Origin: CAZYMF01 sp964648215
GTDB lineage: Bacteria > Desulfobacterota > Binatia > HRBIN30 > JACQVA1
Reading direction: 5' to 3'
DNA: 47,985 bases
Assembly (NCBI GenBank): GCA_964648215.1
Contig: CAZYMF010000014.1
Span: 1 to 47,985, forward strand
This document shows, one piece after another, positions 17,767 through 27,284 of this stretch (positions are counted from its first letter, which is position 1; the number at the start of each line of letters is the position of its first letter). The notes under the pieces are model-generated. The model was not told where the DNA came from, made no database searches, and saw only the letters and a list, made by a program, of their open reading frames with translations. The translations under genes were made by a program, and so were the position numbers.

Positions 17767-19899
17767 TCACTCGCGGTAGTACGGATAGCGGTAGTTGTAG
17801 TGCCCGTAGTAGGTGCTGCCGGTGCCCGTCTCGACGCCGTTGAGCACGGCACCGATCATCTTGGCGTGCACGGCCGCCAGCTCGGTGCCCGCCTGACGGA
17901 TGGCCTCGCGCGGATGTTGGCCGGCACGTACCACCAGGAGGACACCGTCGACCAGCGGTGCCAGCACCGTCGGGTCGGCGAGGGACAAGACCGGCGGCGA
18001 GTCGTAGAGAACGAGATCGTAGCTGCTCCCGAAGGCCGCGATCGCATCTCGCATGCGATTCCCGGCGAAGATCTCGGCGGCCTCGGTCGGCAGCCCGCCC
18101 GCCGGCAGGACCTGCAGATTCGGCACGCCGGAGGGTCGCACGAGCTCCCCGATCACGGCGGCGAGCTGTCGCCCGGAGTCGTCCTGGAGCACATCGGCCA
18201 GGCCCTTGTCGTTGGCAAGATCGTAGATGTCGTGCAGTCGCGGGCGATGCAGATCGGCGTCGACGAGGAGAACGCGGTAACCGGCGTGAGCCGTGGCCAT
18301 TGCGAGATTGGCGGCGACCGTCGTCTTGCCCTCCCCGGGGCCGGCGCTGGTAATCAGCAAGTGGCGCAGGTTTCCTTCCTGCACGAGGAGCAGCAGATGC
18401 GTGCGCAGACCGCGGAACGCCTCGCGCGCCAGCGAGCGGTGATCGTGGAAGAACGCCAGCCCCGACCCCTTCTCGGGTGTCGCGGGGCTGGGGGCGGCCG
18501 GCGCGGCGTTCGTGCGGCCTCCGGTACGCGGCGTGTCGAGGGGAATCATCCCGACGACGGCCAGGCCGGTGAGATTCTCGACGTCGCGCTGCGTGCGCAC
18601 GGTGTCATCCATGTACTCGGCGAAGAACACCAGACCGACCCCGAGGAGGAGACTGACGAGCACGCCCAGCCCGATGTTGAGTGGCTTGTTGGGCTTGGCC
18701 GGGTCATGGGGAACGTGCGCCTCCTCGACGATCCGCACGTTGCTTCCCCGCAGCCCTTCCTCGAGCCGGGTCTCCTTGACGCGCTTGAGGAGGAGGTCGT
18801 ACAGCTCCTGGTTGGTATCGGCCTCGCGCTTGAGCACGCCGTACTGGATCTGCTTGCCGGCGAGCCCCTGCGCCTCGTCCTTGTACTGATTGACGGCGGC
18901 CAACATGGCGTCCTCGCGCGCGCGCAGGGCGGCGTACTCGGTCTCCGTGCTGCGCACGATGCGGGCCACCTCGGCGGCCATTTCGCGCGTGATCTTGTCG
19001 ATCTGGGAGCGGATCTTGATGACCTCGGGATGCTTTTCCGTGTACGTCGAGCGCAGCTCGGAGAGGCGGACCTGGAAGGCGATCAGGTCGGTGCGCAGCT
19101 TGGTGATCAGCGGGTCGTGAACGATGACCGGAGCGGCGTCGAGCTGCGAGGAATCCTTCTGCGCCCGGCGCAGCTCGACCAGCTGCGCTTCGAGCTCGAG
19201 CCGCTTGGTCTTGGCCGCGATGTACTCCGAGTTGAAGTCCTCGAGCTTCTTGAGGGTGAGGTCCTGCTTCTCCTCCGGGGCCACCATCCCGGTCTTTTCT
19301 TTGTAGCTCTGCAGCGCCGCCTCGGAATCCGCGGCTTTGGCTTTCAGGTCGACGAGCTGGTCGGACAGCCAATTGAGCGCCTCGCGGGCGGCGGCGACGC
19401 GGGTGTTGACGGTTTCCTCGACGTAGAGCTTGGCCAGCAGGTTGGCGATGTCCGCGGCCATCTTCGGATCGGCGTCCTCGGCGGCGATCCCCACCAGGCG
19501 ACTGTTGCGAATGGGCTCGATGACGATGTGGCGCAAGAGCTCCTTGACCGGATCGTGGCTGCGGGCGAGGACGGGGCGCTGTCCTAGCAGATCGAGGCGC
19601 GCGATGACCTTCTCCACCACCGGGCGGCTGCGGATGATCTCGTACTGCGTCTGGTAGTAGTCCTCCGAGCCGGTATCGAGGGGAGAGACCTCCTGGAAGG
19701 AGACCACGCGCGGCGCTTCCCGGTTGATGAGAACCTTGGCGGTGGCGCGGTAGATCGGGGTCTGCAGAAAGGTGCCCACGGTCACCGTGCTGACCAGCGT
19801 CACCACGCAGGTGATCAGAATCCAGCGGTGGCGCCAGACGGTGGCGAGATAGTCGCGCAGGTGGGTGACCGCGGGCTTGGTCGCGGGGTCGCTGGCCAT
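17767..19899 (-). CDS. wzc: Wzc-type polysaccharide co-polymerase and BY-tyrosine kinase
   Basis: The 710-residue protein has a Wzz chain-length domain with two membrane helices (about 28-48 and 435-455), a long coiled-coil periplasmic part between them, and a cytoplasmic BY-kinase. The kinase shows Walker A GPGEGKTT (about 518), Walker A' VLLVDADLHRPRLH and Walker B LVLYDSPP. The last 15 residues form a tyrosine cluster (TYYGHYNYRYPYYRE), the usual autophosphorylation site. It controls chain length and export together with the Wza-like protein encoded eight bases upstream. Confidence 0.94.
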   Translation of the reverse strand: MASDPATKPAVTHLRDYLATVWRHRWILITCVVTLVSTVTVGTFLQTPIYRATAKVLINREAPRVVSFQEVSPLDTGSEDYYQTQYEIIRSRPVVEKVIARLDLLGQRPVLARSHDPVKELLRHIVIEPIRNSRLVGIAAEDADPKMAADIANLLAKLYVEETVNTRVAAAREALNWLSDQLVDLKAKAADSEAALQSYKEKTGMVAPEEKQDLTLKKLEDFNSEYIAAKTKRLELEAQLVELRRAQKDSSQLDAAPVIVHDPLITKLRTDLIAFQVRLSELRSTYTEKHPEVIKIRSQIDKITREMAAEVARIVRSTETEYAALRAREDAMLAAVNQYKDEAQGLAGKQIQYGVLKREADTNQELYDLLLKRVKETRLEEGLRGSNVRIVEEAHVPHDPAKPNKPLNIGLGVLVSLLLGVGLVFFAEYMDDTVRTQRDVENLTGLAVVGMIPLDTPRTGGRTNAAPAAPSPATPEKGSGLAFFHDHRSLAREAFRGLRTHLLLLVQEGNLRHLLITSAGPGEGKTTVAANLAMATAHAGYRVLLVDADLHRPRLHDIYDLANDKGLADVLQDDSGRQLAAVIGELVRPSGVPNLQVLPAGGLPTEAAEIFAGNRMRDAIAAFGSSYDLVLYDSPPVLSLADPTVLAPLVDGVLLVVRAGQHPREAIRQAGTELAAVHAKMIGAVLNGVETGTGSTYYGHYNYRYPYYRE

Positions 19900-19907
19900 G
19901 TTGCGGT

Positions 19908-20513
19908 TCAGAAGAAGCTCTCCGGGACGACGACCTTGTCGTCCGGCTTGAGGAGAATGTCCGCGCTCTGATCGCCGCCCTCCATGATGTCACCGGCGGA
20001 AACCTCGATGGTCGACTCGTGGCCGCCGCTGCTGCGGATCACACGCGTCCGGTTGGGCGCGGCTTTCTCGGTGAAGCCGCCGGCGACGCTGATGGCCTCG
20101 AGCACCGTGGTCGGCTTCTGCAGCGGGTACGCGCCCGGTTTCCGCACCTCGCCGAGGACCGAGAAGCGCTGCCGGAACTGCTGCACGGAGACGCTCACCT
20201 GCGGGTTGACGAGATACTCGGCGAAGCGTTGGCGGACGAGCTGCTCGATCTGGACCACCGACAACCCGGCGGCATGGACCTGCCCGGCCAGCGGCAGGGC
20301 GAGATTGCCCTCGGCGCTGACGGTGTAGTCCCTGGACAGGTCCTGCTGGCCGTAGACGTCGATGTGCAGCGCGTCGCCCGGGCCGATGACGTACTGTGCT
20401 TTCACGGCGCGCTGAGCGGCGCCGGGTAGCGGTGCGGGCGCGTCTGGCGTCACCCGCGCGCACCCCGCGACGAACGAAAAGAGCAGGCAGGCGAAAAAGA
20501 GTCGTTTGCTCAT
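19908..20513 (-). CDS. wza: Wza-type polysaccharide export lipoprotein
   Basis: The 201-residue lipoprotein has a lipobox (FVAGC, Cys18), a Poly_export domain (YVIGPGDALHIDVYGQQDLS) and an SLBB domain (FSVLGEVRKPGAYPL). It is much shorter than E. coli Wza and lacks the C-terminal outer membrane helix, so the outer membrane pore may be supplied by the barrel protein encoded just upstream, whose stop codon its start overlaps (ATGA). Confidence 0.92.
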   Translation of the reverse strand: MSKRLFFACLLFSFVAGCARVTPDAPAPLPGAAQRAVKAQYVIGPGDALHIDVYGQQDLSRDYTVSAEGNLALPLAGQVHAAGLSVVQIEQLVRQRFAEYLVNPQVSVSVQQFRQRFSVLGEVRKPGAYPLQKPTTVLEAISVAGGFTEKAAPNRTRVIRSSGGHESTIEVSAGDIMEGGDQSADILLKPDDKVVVPESFF

Positions 20514-21748
20514 AGCCCTGTCGTCGCCCGCAGGAAGACGCGGTTGTCGGCGTAGTCGAAGTCCTCGCCCGGCGTGCCGCTGGAGTTGCGACGTTCGTAG
20601 AGGTACTCGAGGCTGACACCGAGATAGTCCTGGATCTGGTAGCGGAGACCGACGGCCCCGGCGTAGAAGTCGTCGTTGCGCGAGGAGGTCTGGTAGTCGT
20701 GGTTGGCGATCGTGCCACGGACGTAGGCGCGCAGCTTGTTGCCGATCACCTGATCGACGCGGAGCGTGCCGCTGGTGGCGACGAAGAAGTCGTCGCCCTG
20801 CGAGCGGTACGAGGCTTCCGGCGTGCTCCGATCCACCAGCAGGATGACCCGGGTGCGGTCGCGGGGACGATAGGTCAGGGTCCCCGTGGTCACCACGCCG
20901 TCGTATCCGCGGGTCGAGGCGTTGTCGAAGTCCTTCTGTTGGTAGCCGACCTTGACCAACGCGGTCGTCTTGGCGGTGAGCCTCCCGCGCACGCCGACTT
21001 GAACGTAGTTCGACGAGTTGTCGCGCTGGGCGGCCGTGTCGGAGTTGAAGTACCCGGCGGTGCCGTAGCCGTACTCGAGGAGGAGCGCGGTCTTCGGCTG
21101 GACCAGATAGTAGAGGTCGGTGGCGACCAGCTGCTCCATGCGGTTGAGCTCGGTGCCGAAGTTCTCCAGGGTGCCGTCCGGCAGCGGCTGCTGGTTGTCG
21201 TAGTCGTAGATGGTGTTGAAGTAGCTGACACCCCAGGCCCAGCGGTCGGCGAAGGCCAGCTCGAAGCCGACGGTGGCATCGTTCTGCGTTCGCTCGATCA
21301 AGGGTTGCTGCTCGGTGTTGGGGCGCTCGTTGGTGCGCTTCGCCTCGTCCGCGGCGAACCAGGACAGGCCGCCGGGATACCTCCCCTTGACCTCCACCCT
21401 ACCGGTGTGGCGCACGGTGTTCTCCTGCGAGAGGCGGGCGAACTCCAGGATGTCGGCGCGGTAGCCGAGGCTCACCTGGTGACGGCGGATCGGCAGAGCC
21501 AGCACCACCCCGGGGCTGATGACGGTGATGAAGTCGTCCCTCGTCCCGTGTGGCTCCAGAAAAACGTTGTCGTCGTAGAGCTCGCCCACGCCGAAGAACG
21601 GGTGGACGCGAACAGGTCCCGCGTGCAGGTTGCCCTGGCCCGGCTCGAACGGTTGCTCCGGTACCTGTGCCCGTGCACCGCCAGCCGCAGTCAGCAATCC
21701 CGCCAACGCCATCCCCACCATCCAGACCGTGGCTCTGGTCTGCCGCAT
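20510..21748 (-). CDS. EpsL-like outer membrane beta-barrel protein
   Basis: The 412-residue protein has a signal peptide (AGLLTAAGGARAQ) and then alternating amphipathic strands with many Tyr/Asp/Arg, ending in an aromatic-poor but strand-like tail (NRVFLRATTGL). The LYDDNVFL motif after the leader is typical of the large barrels in EPS operons (EpsL / BBP2 type). It is likely the outer membrane partner for polymer export. A strong ribosome site (AGGAGG) precedes ATG 21748. Confidence 0.75.
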   Translation of the reverse strand: MRQTRATVWMVGMALAGLLTAAGGARAQVPEQPFEPGQGNLHAGPVRVHPFFGVGELYDDNVFLEPHGTRDDFITVISPGVVLALPIRRHQVSLGYRADILEFARLSQENTVRHTGRVEVKGRYPGGLSWFAADEAKRTNERPNTEQQPLIERTQNDATVGFELAFADRWAWGVSYFNTIYDYDNQQPLPDGTLENFGTELNRMEQLVATDLYYLVQPKTALLLEYGYGTAGYFNSDTAAQRDNSSNYVQVGVRGRLTAKTTALVKVGYQQKDFDNASTRGYDGVVTTGTLTYRPRDRTRVILLVDRSTPEASYRSQGDDFFVATSGTLRVDQVIGNKLRAYVRGTIANHDYQTSSRNDDFYAGAVGLRYQIQDYLGVSLEYLYERRNSSGTPGEDFDYADNRVFLRATTGL

Positions 21749-21782
21749 GCCCCTCCTCTCCTATGGCTTGCCAACTCTGCGC

Positions 21783-22451
21783 CTAGGGCCGGCTCCGACT
21801 GGCCGGCTCTTGAGCCTCGCGGGCCGGCGGTGGAAACTCCGGCGGTGGATTGAAATGGAACTCGGTGGCCGGATCCGACGGCGGCGGTTGCGGCGCGGCC
21901 GCCGGGGCCATCGGCGGTGGCGCCGGCGGCTCTGCGCGCGGGCGCTCCTCGTGGGCCGGCAGGACGGAAACCTTGCGGTCCGGATAGACCACGTTCAAGC
22001 ACAGCACGCGAATGGCGACGTTTCCTTGCGGATCGACGTACGCCGGTTCCCCGACCTTCATTCGTTGCCAGAAGTTGCTGTCGAGCTTGCCTTCGTGCGA
22101 GCGGTAGGAACGCAGGATACGGCCCATCCGGTAGGCCTTGCCCTCACCGGCCGGGGCTTGCCGGAGCGACCGGATGAAGACCAGAGCGGAGGGCACGTCG
22201 GGCTTCGCGATCCAGCCGGCGTCGGACAGCGACTGGGCATATTGCTGGGATGTCGCGTTCAGCTGGTTCTGCTCGACCATGCGCGCAAACGCCTCGATCG
22301 ACGCCGGCGGTCGCTTCCAGACGCTGTATCCCATCGGCTGCGAGTAGTAGAGCCGGCGATCGTACGAGCCGTCCGTCTGTCCCCGCGCCACGCCTGCAAC
22401 CAGGAGCAACAGCAGTGAGGCCGCCAGGACCATTGTGCCGGCTCGCCCCAT
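21783..22451 (-). CDS. Secreted protein of unknown function, first gene of the EPS operon
   Basis: This is 222 residues from ATG 22451: signal peptide (SLLLLLVAGVARGQ), a conserved-looking core (about 25-165, with YDRRLYYSQPMGYSVWKRPP and RVLCLNVVYPDRKVSVLP), and a Pro-rich tail. I do not recognise the family. An in-frame ATG at 22511 would add 20 residues, but a possible -10 element (TAAGAT on the minus strand) falls between the two, favouring 22451. It precedes the barrel gene by 34 bases, so a role in EPS export or its control is inferred from position only. Confidence 0.65.
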   Translation of the reverse strand: MGRAGTMVLAASLLLLLVAGVARGQTDGSYDRRLYYSQPMGYSVWKRPPASIEAFARMVEQNQLNATSQQYAQSLSDAGWIAKPDVPSALVFIRSLRQAPAGEGKAYRMGRILRSYRSHEGKLDSNFWQRMKVGEPAYVDPQGNVAIRVLCLNVVYPDRKVSVLPAHEERPRAEPPAPPPMAPAAAPQPPPSDPATEFHFNPPPEFPPPAREAQEPASRSRP

Positions 22452-22604
22452 CCGTCTTATTCCCGTGTATGTCCCCACAGCAAATATCTTAGCGGAACGC
22501 GATGGTGGCATCCAGTACTAAACTCTTTGGCAAGCGGTGTAGCGGCACGCATGGCAGGTCACGGGCGGCTGCAGGTATCCGTACCCCGAGAGAGGACGAA
22601 CCGC

Positions 22605-23087
22605 CTAGCGGGCGATGAAGAGCTGGGTGAGATACGTGCGACCGTGGGACGTGGCGAGGCCGACGGCGGTCTCGGTGTAGCGCGGGCTCAGAATGTTGGC
22701 GCGATGGCCGGGACTCTTGATCCAGGCGGCGACCGCTTCCGCGACCACGACATCCACGGACGGAGTGCCGACGTCCTCGAGCAGATTCTCGCCGACCGCC
22801 TGCCACTCCACGCCCGAGCTCGTCAGGCGTTCGCCCGCCGTCTCGCCATGATCGTCGCGGTGGGAGAAGAACCCCTGCTCCAGCATCCGCTCGCTGTAGG
22901 AGCGGGCGACCTCGCGGACATCGTCGCCGGCATACGACAGAGGCGGCAGGCTGTTCTCCTGGCGCACCGCGTTGATCCGTTGCAACAGCAGGAACTCCGG
23001 ATCGGCCGGGAGCGCCGGGCTGCTTATCAGCGCCACAATCGTGGCGGCGACCAGGGCGATGACTATCTTGGGCAGGCGGTGTGGCAC
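22605..23087 (-). CDS. CAP-superfamily (SCP/PR1-like) secreted protein
   Basis: The 160-residue protein has a signal peptide (IVALISSPALPADP) and one complete CAP domain: LLLQRINAVRQENSLPPL, the helix with FFSHRDD, VGENLLED, and AVAAWIKSPGHRANIL. His in FFSH and GHR and Glu in GENL are the conserved cavity residues. Bacterial CAP proteins are extracellular and of mostly unknown function. The start is GTG 23087, without a clear ribosome site. It stands between the pilin cluster and the EPS operon. Confidence 0.88.
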   Translation of the reverse strand: MPHRLPKIVIALVAATIVALISSPALPADPEFLLLQRINAVRQENSLPPLSYAGDDVREVARSYSERMLEQGFFSHRDDHGETAGERLTSSGVEWQAVGENLLEDVGTPSVDVVVAEAVAAWIKSPGHRANILSPRYTETAVGLATSHGRTYLTQLFIAR

Positions 23088-23230
23088 ACACGAGAAAGCA
23101 GCAACGACGATGCCATGCTAAGGCAAGACGCGACGGCGGGAGTACTGAGGGCGGCGGCGGGGGAAGAGCGTCGAGATCCCGTCAGGAGGACGCGCTCCGG
23201 CACCGGAAGCTCAATTCGTGACGCGGCAGC

Positions 23231-25330
23231 CTACTTGAACTCCTGGGTGAAGAGGACTTGCTGGACGTACACGAAGCGCGGTGTCAGGGGAGGGAGGTTC
23301 TGCACCTCGTTGAAATCCGGGTCGTAGTCGTACCGACGGATGGGCGCGTTGTAGACCGGTGACCCGTACACCCACGAGCCATCCTTGTGCTCGGGCAGCC
23401 CGAGGCTGACGAACGAACCGCGATATGTCAGCCTGTCGCCACTCCAGCTCTCGTGAAATCGCGGGTAGTTTTCCAGGCCGCCGTTGTACGCGCCGCCGGT
23501 CGTGTCATCGACGCCGCCCAGAAAGGCGGTGTTGATCGTGGTATCGGCGGCGTTGCGGTTGCCGTCGCCGAGGGACAGGTTGCTCTGACAGTCGTTGGTA
23601 CACGAGTGCGTCGTGCTGAAGTAGTTATTGGAAAGAATGTTGATCGTGTCGCCGATGATGGCCGCAGGCTGTTTTCCGGCGGCGATCGTGGCGGCGCTGT
23701 TGAAGTCCCCGAGGACGTAGACGGCCTGATCGCTGACCACGGTAACGCCGGTGGGGTCACCGCCCGGCGCCGGCGGGAAGGGGAGGGCGTTGGAGCCGAA
23801 GATGCGAACACCGTAGTTGTTGAGACCGTTCGAATCCGGCCCCTGGACGCTGGCATAGATCACGATTCCGCCGTCGGTTGTGTCCGACGGGTCGAAGAGG
23901 CGATTGGACGTGGGCTGCGCCATGTTCCAGCCCAGCAGGTCGTGGAGGTTGATGTTGAGCAGGTACATCCACTTCTGCTCGCGGTTGTCGTAGAACCCGC
24001 CGCGACGAAACTCAGTAAACGCCCCGGTGGAATCTTTCATGTCGGTTGAATACAAGGAGTAGACTCGGTTGTCGGAGCGGAAGTTCGGGAGATACGAATG
24101 TCGGCTGCGGTTGTTGCAGCCGACCGCGTGGCTGTCGCTGCAGTTGGTTCCGGGGCCGGCGGGAACGTCCGTATAGAAAATCGGCATTGTTCCGGGCATC
24201 GAGCTATTGGCGGTGTTCCAATTCTTGTCGCGGAGGAAAGACAGCAGGCGCTGCGTGAGGGTGGTATCCTGGCTGCCGCTGCTGTCCTGAACTTCGATGG
24301 TATCGAGGATCGCCGGATCCCCGTTGGCAACGGCCGTCGCCGAGGCGCCGGTAGCGGTCTGCGTCGTCAGATTGAGCACGATACGCAGATCGGCGTTCGT
24401 CCAGTAGATGCCCCCACCCTTTGCGGTGATGTCGGGCTGCGGCACGGAGATGCTGCGGATGCGGCTGACGATGCTTCCCTTCCACGCCGAGAGCGTCGAG
24501 GGCGGGACGACACTGGAGCCGCCGTTGCAGCTGAGCTGCCGCGGATCGAGGCGGCCGTCGTGGTTGGCGTCCTGCAGCATCGAGATGTAGACGGTTCCGT
24601 TGCAGTCGTTGCTGTTCTTGCGGCCGCGATGGATGTCGCCCTTGGCCGTCACCTGCACGGTGCTGATGTTGGTAGCGGGGTTGTCCTCGATGAAGAAGCC
24701 GCCGCCGCAGTTGGTGCAGGGAGGCGTGCTGCCGGTGCTACTGTCGGCATTCAAGTACAGGTCGCCGTTGGTGTGCACGCGGCCGTGGAGGTGCATCTCG
24801 GGGCCGGGCAGGATCTCGAGGTCGCGGCTGTAGAACGCCACGAACTGGAAGATCGGGATGTAGCCGACGTCGAACTCGGCGCCGACGCTGGCCTCGGTGT
24901 CCGCGGTGCCGCCGCCGCCCGGGTCCACGCCCGCCTTGGAGACCGCGATATAGGTGTATTGGAGCGAGTTCAGGCCACCGAACACCTGTCCGGCGGGGAT
25001 GGTGATGCTCTCGGGGTTCCCCGGAACGTCGTTGAGCTCGTAGCTGATCTGGCGACTTCCGAGATCGAAGGTCTGCGCCGCGAAGTCGGAGCTCGTGGGG
25101 ACGCGAAACCCGAGAAACAGGTTGCGATAGGTGCCCATGCCGCGGTTGAGACCGGATTCGGCCGCATAGAAGCCCGCCGTGGTCCGCTGGAACGCGCCGC
25201 GCATCTGGGTGTCGGAGATGATGGTGGTGGTAAGCGACACTCCCAGTCCGAGCAGAAGCGCCAGAATCAAGATGACGGCGACAAGGGCGATGCCGGACTC
25301 GCGTGACAGCGGGGTCGTCTGTGTCCTCAT
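23231..25330 (-). CDS. PilX-like minor pilin with a large C-terminal domain
   Basis: The 699-residue protein starts MRTQTTPLSRESGIALVAV, a PilX-type prepilin leader and hydrophobic helix with a good AGGAG ribosome site. The first 150 residues are pilin-like. The rest is an unusually long extracellular passenger with several Cys pairs and a calcium-type loop DANHDGRLD (about residue 255). It probably caps or decorates type IV pili. Long PilX_N proteins are common in deltaproteobacteria, but the passenger is not a domain I know. Confidence 0.8.
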   Translation of the reverse strand: MRTQTTPLSRESGIALVAVILILALLLGLGVSLTTTIISDTQMRGAFQRTTAGFYAAESGLNRGMGTYRNLFLGFRVPTSSDFAAQTFDLGSRQISYELNDVPGNPESITIPAGQVFGGLNSLQYTYIAVSKAGVDPGGGGTADTEASVGAEFDVGYIPIFQFVAFYSRDLEILPGPEMHLHGRVHTNGDLYLNADSSTGSTPPCTNCGGGFFIEDNPATNISTVQVTAKGDIHRGRKNSNDCNGTVYISMLQDANHDGRLDPRQLSCNGGSSVVPPSTLSAWKGSIVSRIRSISVPQPDITAKGGGIYWTNADLRIVLNLTTQTATGASATAVANGDPAILDTIEVQDSSGSQDTTLTQRLLSFLRDKNWNTANSSMPGTMPIFYTDVPAGPGTNCSDSHAVGCNNRSRHSYLPNFRSDNRVYSLYSTDMKDSTGAFTEFRRGGFYDNREQKWMYLLNINLHDLLGWNMAQPTSNRLFDPSDTTDGGIVIYASVQGPDSNGLNNYGVRIFGSNALPFPPAPGGDPTGVTVVSDQAVYVLGDFNSAATIAAGKQPAAIIGDTINILSNNYFSTTHSCTNDCQSNLSLGDGNRNAADTTINTAFLGGVDDTTGGAYNGGLENYPRFHESWSGDRLTYRGSFVSLGLPEHKDGSWVYGSPVYNAPIRRYDYDPDFNEVQNLPPLTPRFVYVQQVLFTQEFK

Positions 25331-25356
25331 CCGCGGCGCTCCTTTGGCCGTTCCCG

Positions 25357-26223
25357 TCAGTGACCGATCACCGTGCTGCCCGGCAGGAGGTTGCGTGGCT
25401 TCACCCCGACCTGGCCGCTGCGGTAGTAGTACTGCCCGTCGTGGCCGACCGCGGCCGAGCGCACGGTTACGCTGAGCAGAACCTGATTGACCAACTGCCA
25501 CTCCCCGTCGTTGGCGGGTAGGTTGACGACGTCGCACGTGCCGTCGCAGTTGCGCAGCAGCTCGTATTGAACGTTGAGCGAGGTTACCCCGTACGCGAAA
25601 GGGATGGCCTCTCCGTCGTTGACCTGGCGGGTGAGGACGGGCTGCGACGGATTGCTCTTGTCGATGGTGTACGTGCGCTCGTCGATGCTGTAGACGCCGC
25701 TGGTGTCCACGTAGGCCTGCGATAGAGCCGCTGTCAGGCTGAGCCGGCTCGTGCTCCCGCTCACCGCCGAGATGGTGAAGAACTCTCCGGTGCCGTCGGT
25801 GTTGCGGATGTACCCGCGCATGCCGGCGGTAAACCCGGCGGTGCTGGCGACCGGGAGGTCGGTCGAGCCCGCGGCGAGATTGCCATTGAGGGTCGTGCGC
25901 ACGCAGCTCAGATCGGACTGAACCAGACCGGTGCGGGTTGTAATGGTGTCGGTGGTGCCGGAGTTGACTCCCGCCAGGGAGACGAACGACCCGTTGACCG
26001 GCAGGCAGGCCCCACCGAGCCGCAGGTCGCGCACCAACGTGTCCATGGTGGCACGCAACCCCTGCTGGGTCTCGATGCGAAGGATCTGGTCATCGATGGT
26101 GTTACGACTCGCCACGAAAAAGGCTCCCGTGATGGCGAGCACCAGGGACAGCAACGTCGTGCCGACGAGCAGCTCGAGCAGCGTGAAGCCGCTCTCAGCG
26201 CGTGATGTCCGTATAGATCGCAT
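25357..26223 (-). CDS. PilW-like minor pilin
   Basis: The 288-residue prepilin has the cleavage/methylation motif ESGFTLLELLVG after a 12-residue leader and a single hydrophobic helix. The globular part is predicted periplasmic and has two Cys in RNCDGTCDV. It overlaps pilV by 29 bases; no other start codon is available in the leader. Confidence 0.85.
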   Translation of the reverse strand: MRSIRTSRAESGFTLLELLVGTTLLSLVLAITGAFFVASRNTIDDQILRIETQQGLRATMDTLVRDLRLGGACLPVNGSFVSLAGVNSGTTDTITTRTGLVQSDLSCVRTTLNGNLAAGSTDLPVASTAGFTAGMRGYIRNTDGTGEFFTISAVSGSTSRLSLTAALSQAYVDTSGVYSIDERTYTIDKSNPSQPVLTRQVNDGEAIPFAYGVTSLNVQYELLRNCDGTCDVVNLPANDGEWQLVNQVLLSVTVRSAAVGHDGQYYYRSGQVGVKPRNLLPGSTVIGH

Positions 26224-26581
26224 AGATCGTGTACTTCTGCGCGCCGTTGGGCTCCGTCCAGCTCACCGTCGTCGTGACGCTCTTCATGTTCGAGGCCGGC
26301 GAGTCGGGAACGACCTGGGTGGTGATCGTAAACGTCTTGGCCCCGATGGTCGCCGTATTGGTGCGGCTGGCGATCTGGTCGTAGTCCAGCGAACGGATGT
26401 CTTCGAGCTCCTTCTCGCCGAGAGCCACCGCCTGCGTCGAGGTGCCGTTGGTGGTCTGCATCCGAATCTGCTGCGTCAGCAACCCACCGAAAGCGGAGAC
26501 CGCAATGGCGAAGAGGGCCAGTGCGACCAACGCCTCGAGCAGAGTGGCGCCGCGCTCCCCTCGCCGCAGCTTAGAGCTCAT
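26195..26581 (-). CDS. PilV-like minor pilin
   Basis: This is 128 residues from ATG 26581. The leader MSSKLRRGERG is followed by ATLLEALVALALFAIAVSAFGG, a type IV prepilin helix with the conserved Glu5. It overlaps the fimT stop by 11 bases, so the four pilin genes form one operon. Confidence 0.85.
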   Translation of the reverse strand: MSSKLRRGERGATLLEALVALALFAIAVSAFGGLLTQQIRMQTTNGTSTQAVALGEKELEDIRSLDYDQIASRTNTATIGAKTFTITTQVVPDSPASNMKSVTTTVSWTEPNGAQKYTIYAIYTDITR

Positions 26582-27086
26582 TGACCTGCCCCGAGGGCCA
26601 GACTTCGAGAGTCCGCGAGACGCCATAGCCGTCCTTGACGGCGATCTGTTGCGGTCCGGTGATGTTCACCGTCATCCCCCGCGTGTTGAACTCGTAGCGC
26701 GCGCCCACCACGGCCGAAGACAGGGCAGTAGCGGAGGGCAGCGTGATGGTCTGCACCTTCGTGTCGTCGGTCTGCCACTCGCCCGTGGCAGGATCCTGCT
26801 TCATGCGCTCGAGGCGAACCTGCGTGGCCGAAGGAAACTCCACCTGGTAGTGCACGCTCTTGGTGATGGCGTTGCTGCGCGCCAACCGGAGATTGGCGAT
26901 CACCTCCGAATATGCGGTATTGATCTGCATGCGGCGGGCATCGAGATGAGGCGCCACGATCAAGGCGATGACACCGAAGACCACGATGGCCACGAGCACC
27001 TCGATGAGGCTGAAGCCCGCGCGCGTCACGCCGCTCCGCCGGGCCCATCGCTGCAACCGAGCGTTACTTTCAGTGAAACCAGGCAT
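26571..27086 (-). CDS. FimT/GspH-like minor pilin
   Basis: This is 171 residues from ATG 27086, with a basic leader, prepilin site RAGFSLIEVLVAIVVFGVIA and a GspH-like C-terminal domain. A start at 27179 in the same frame is possible but gives an over-long leader. It is the first gene of the minor pilin operon (FimT-PilV-PilW-PilX). Minor pilins prime pilus assembly at the inner membrane. No major pilin or assembly ATPase is in the window. Confidence 0.82.
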   Translation of the reverse strand: MPGFTESNARLQRWARRSGVTRAGFSLIEVLVAIVVFGVIALIVAPHLDARRMQINTAYSEVIANLRLARSNAITKSVHYQVEFPSATQVRLERMKQDPATGEWQTDDTKVQTITLPSATALSSAVVGARYEFNTRGMTVNITGPQQIAVKDGYGVSRTLEVWPSGQVNEL

Positions 27087-27284
27087 GGCTGGGTCGGTCG
27101 AATTGCAACATTCACGCCCCAAGGGCACTGACCCGACCCGTCTGGGAACGACGCCTACGAGGTTGATTCGCGGCGTCATACTTTTGGCGATCAGTGACCC
27201 ATTGTGTTAACGTCCCGATGCTCAGGTGGCTTATTTTTCATTTGACAACCCTACCATGCGACAGGGCTCGCGAGCTTGTTCCTG

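Noticed and set aside
4002..23087. Exosortase/PEP-CTERM type EPS system
   Set aside because: The EpsL-like barrel and operon style fit, but no exosortase and no PEP-CTERM tail were found in the window.
27242..27247. Perfect TTGACA upstream of the membrane protein gene
   Set aside because: No acceptable -10 hexamer occurs 15-19 bases downstream.
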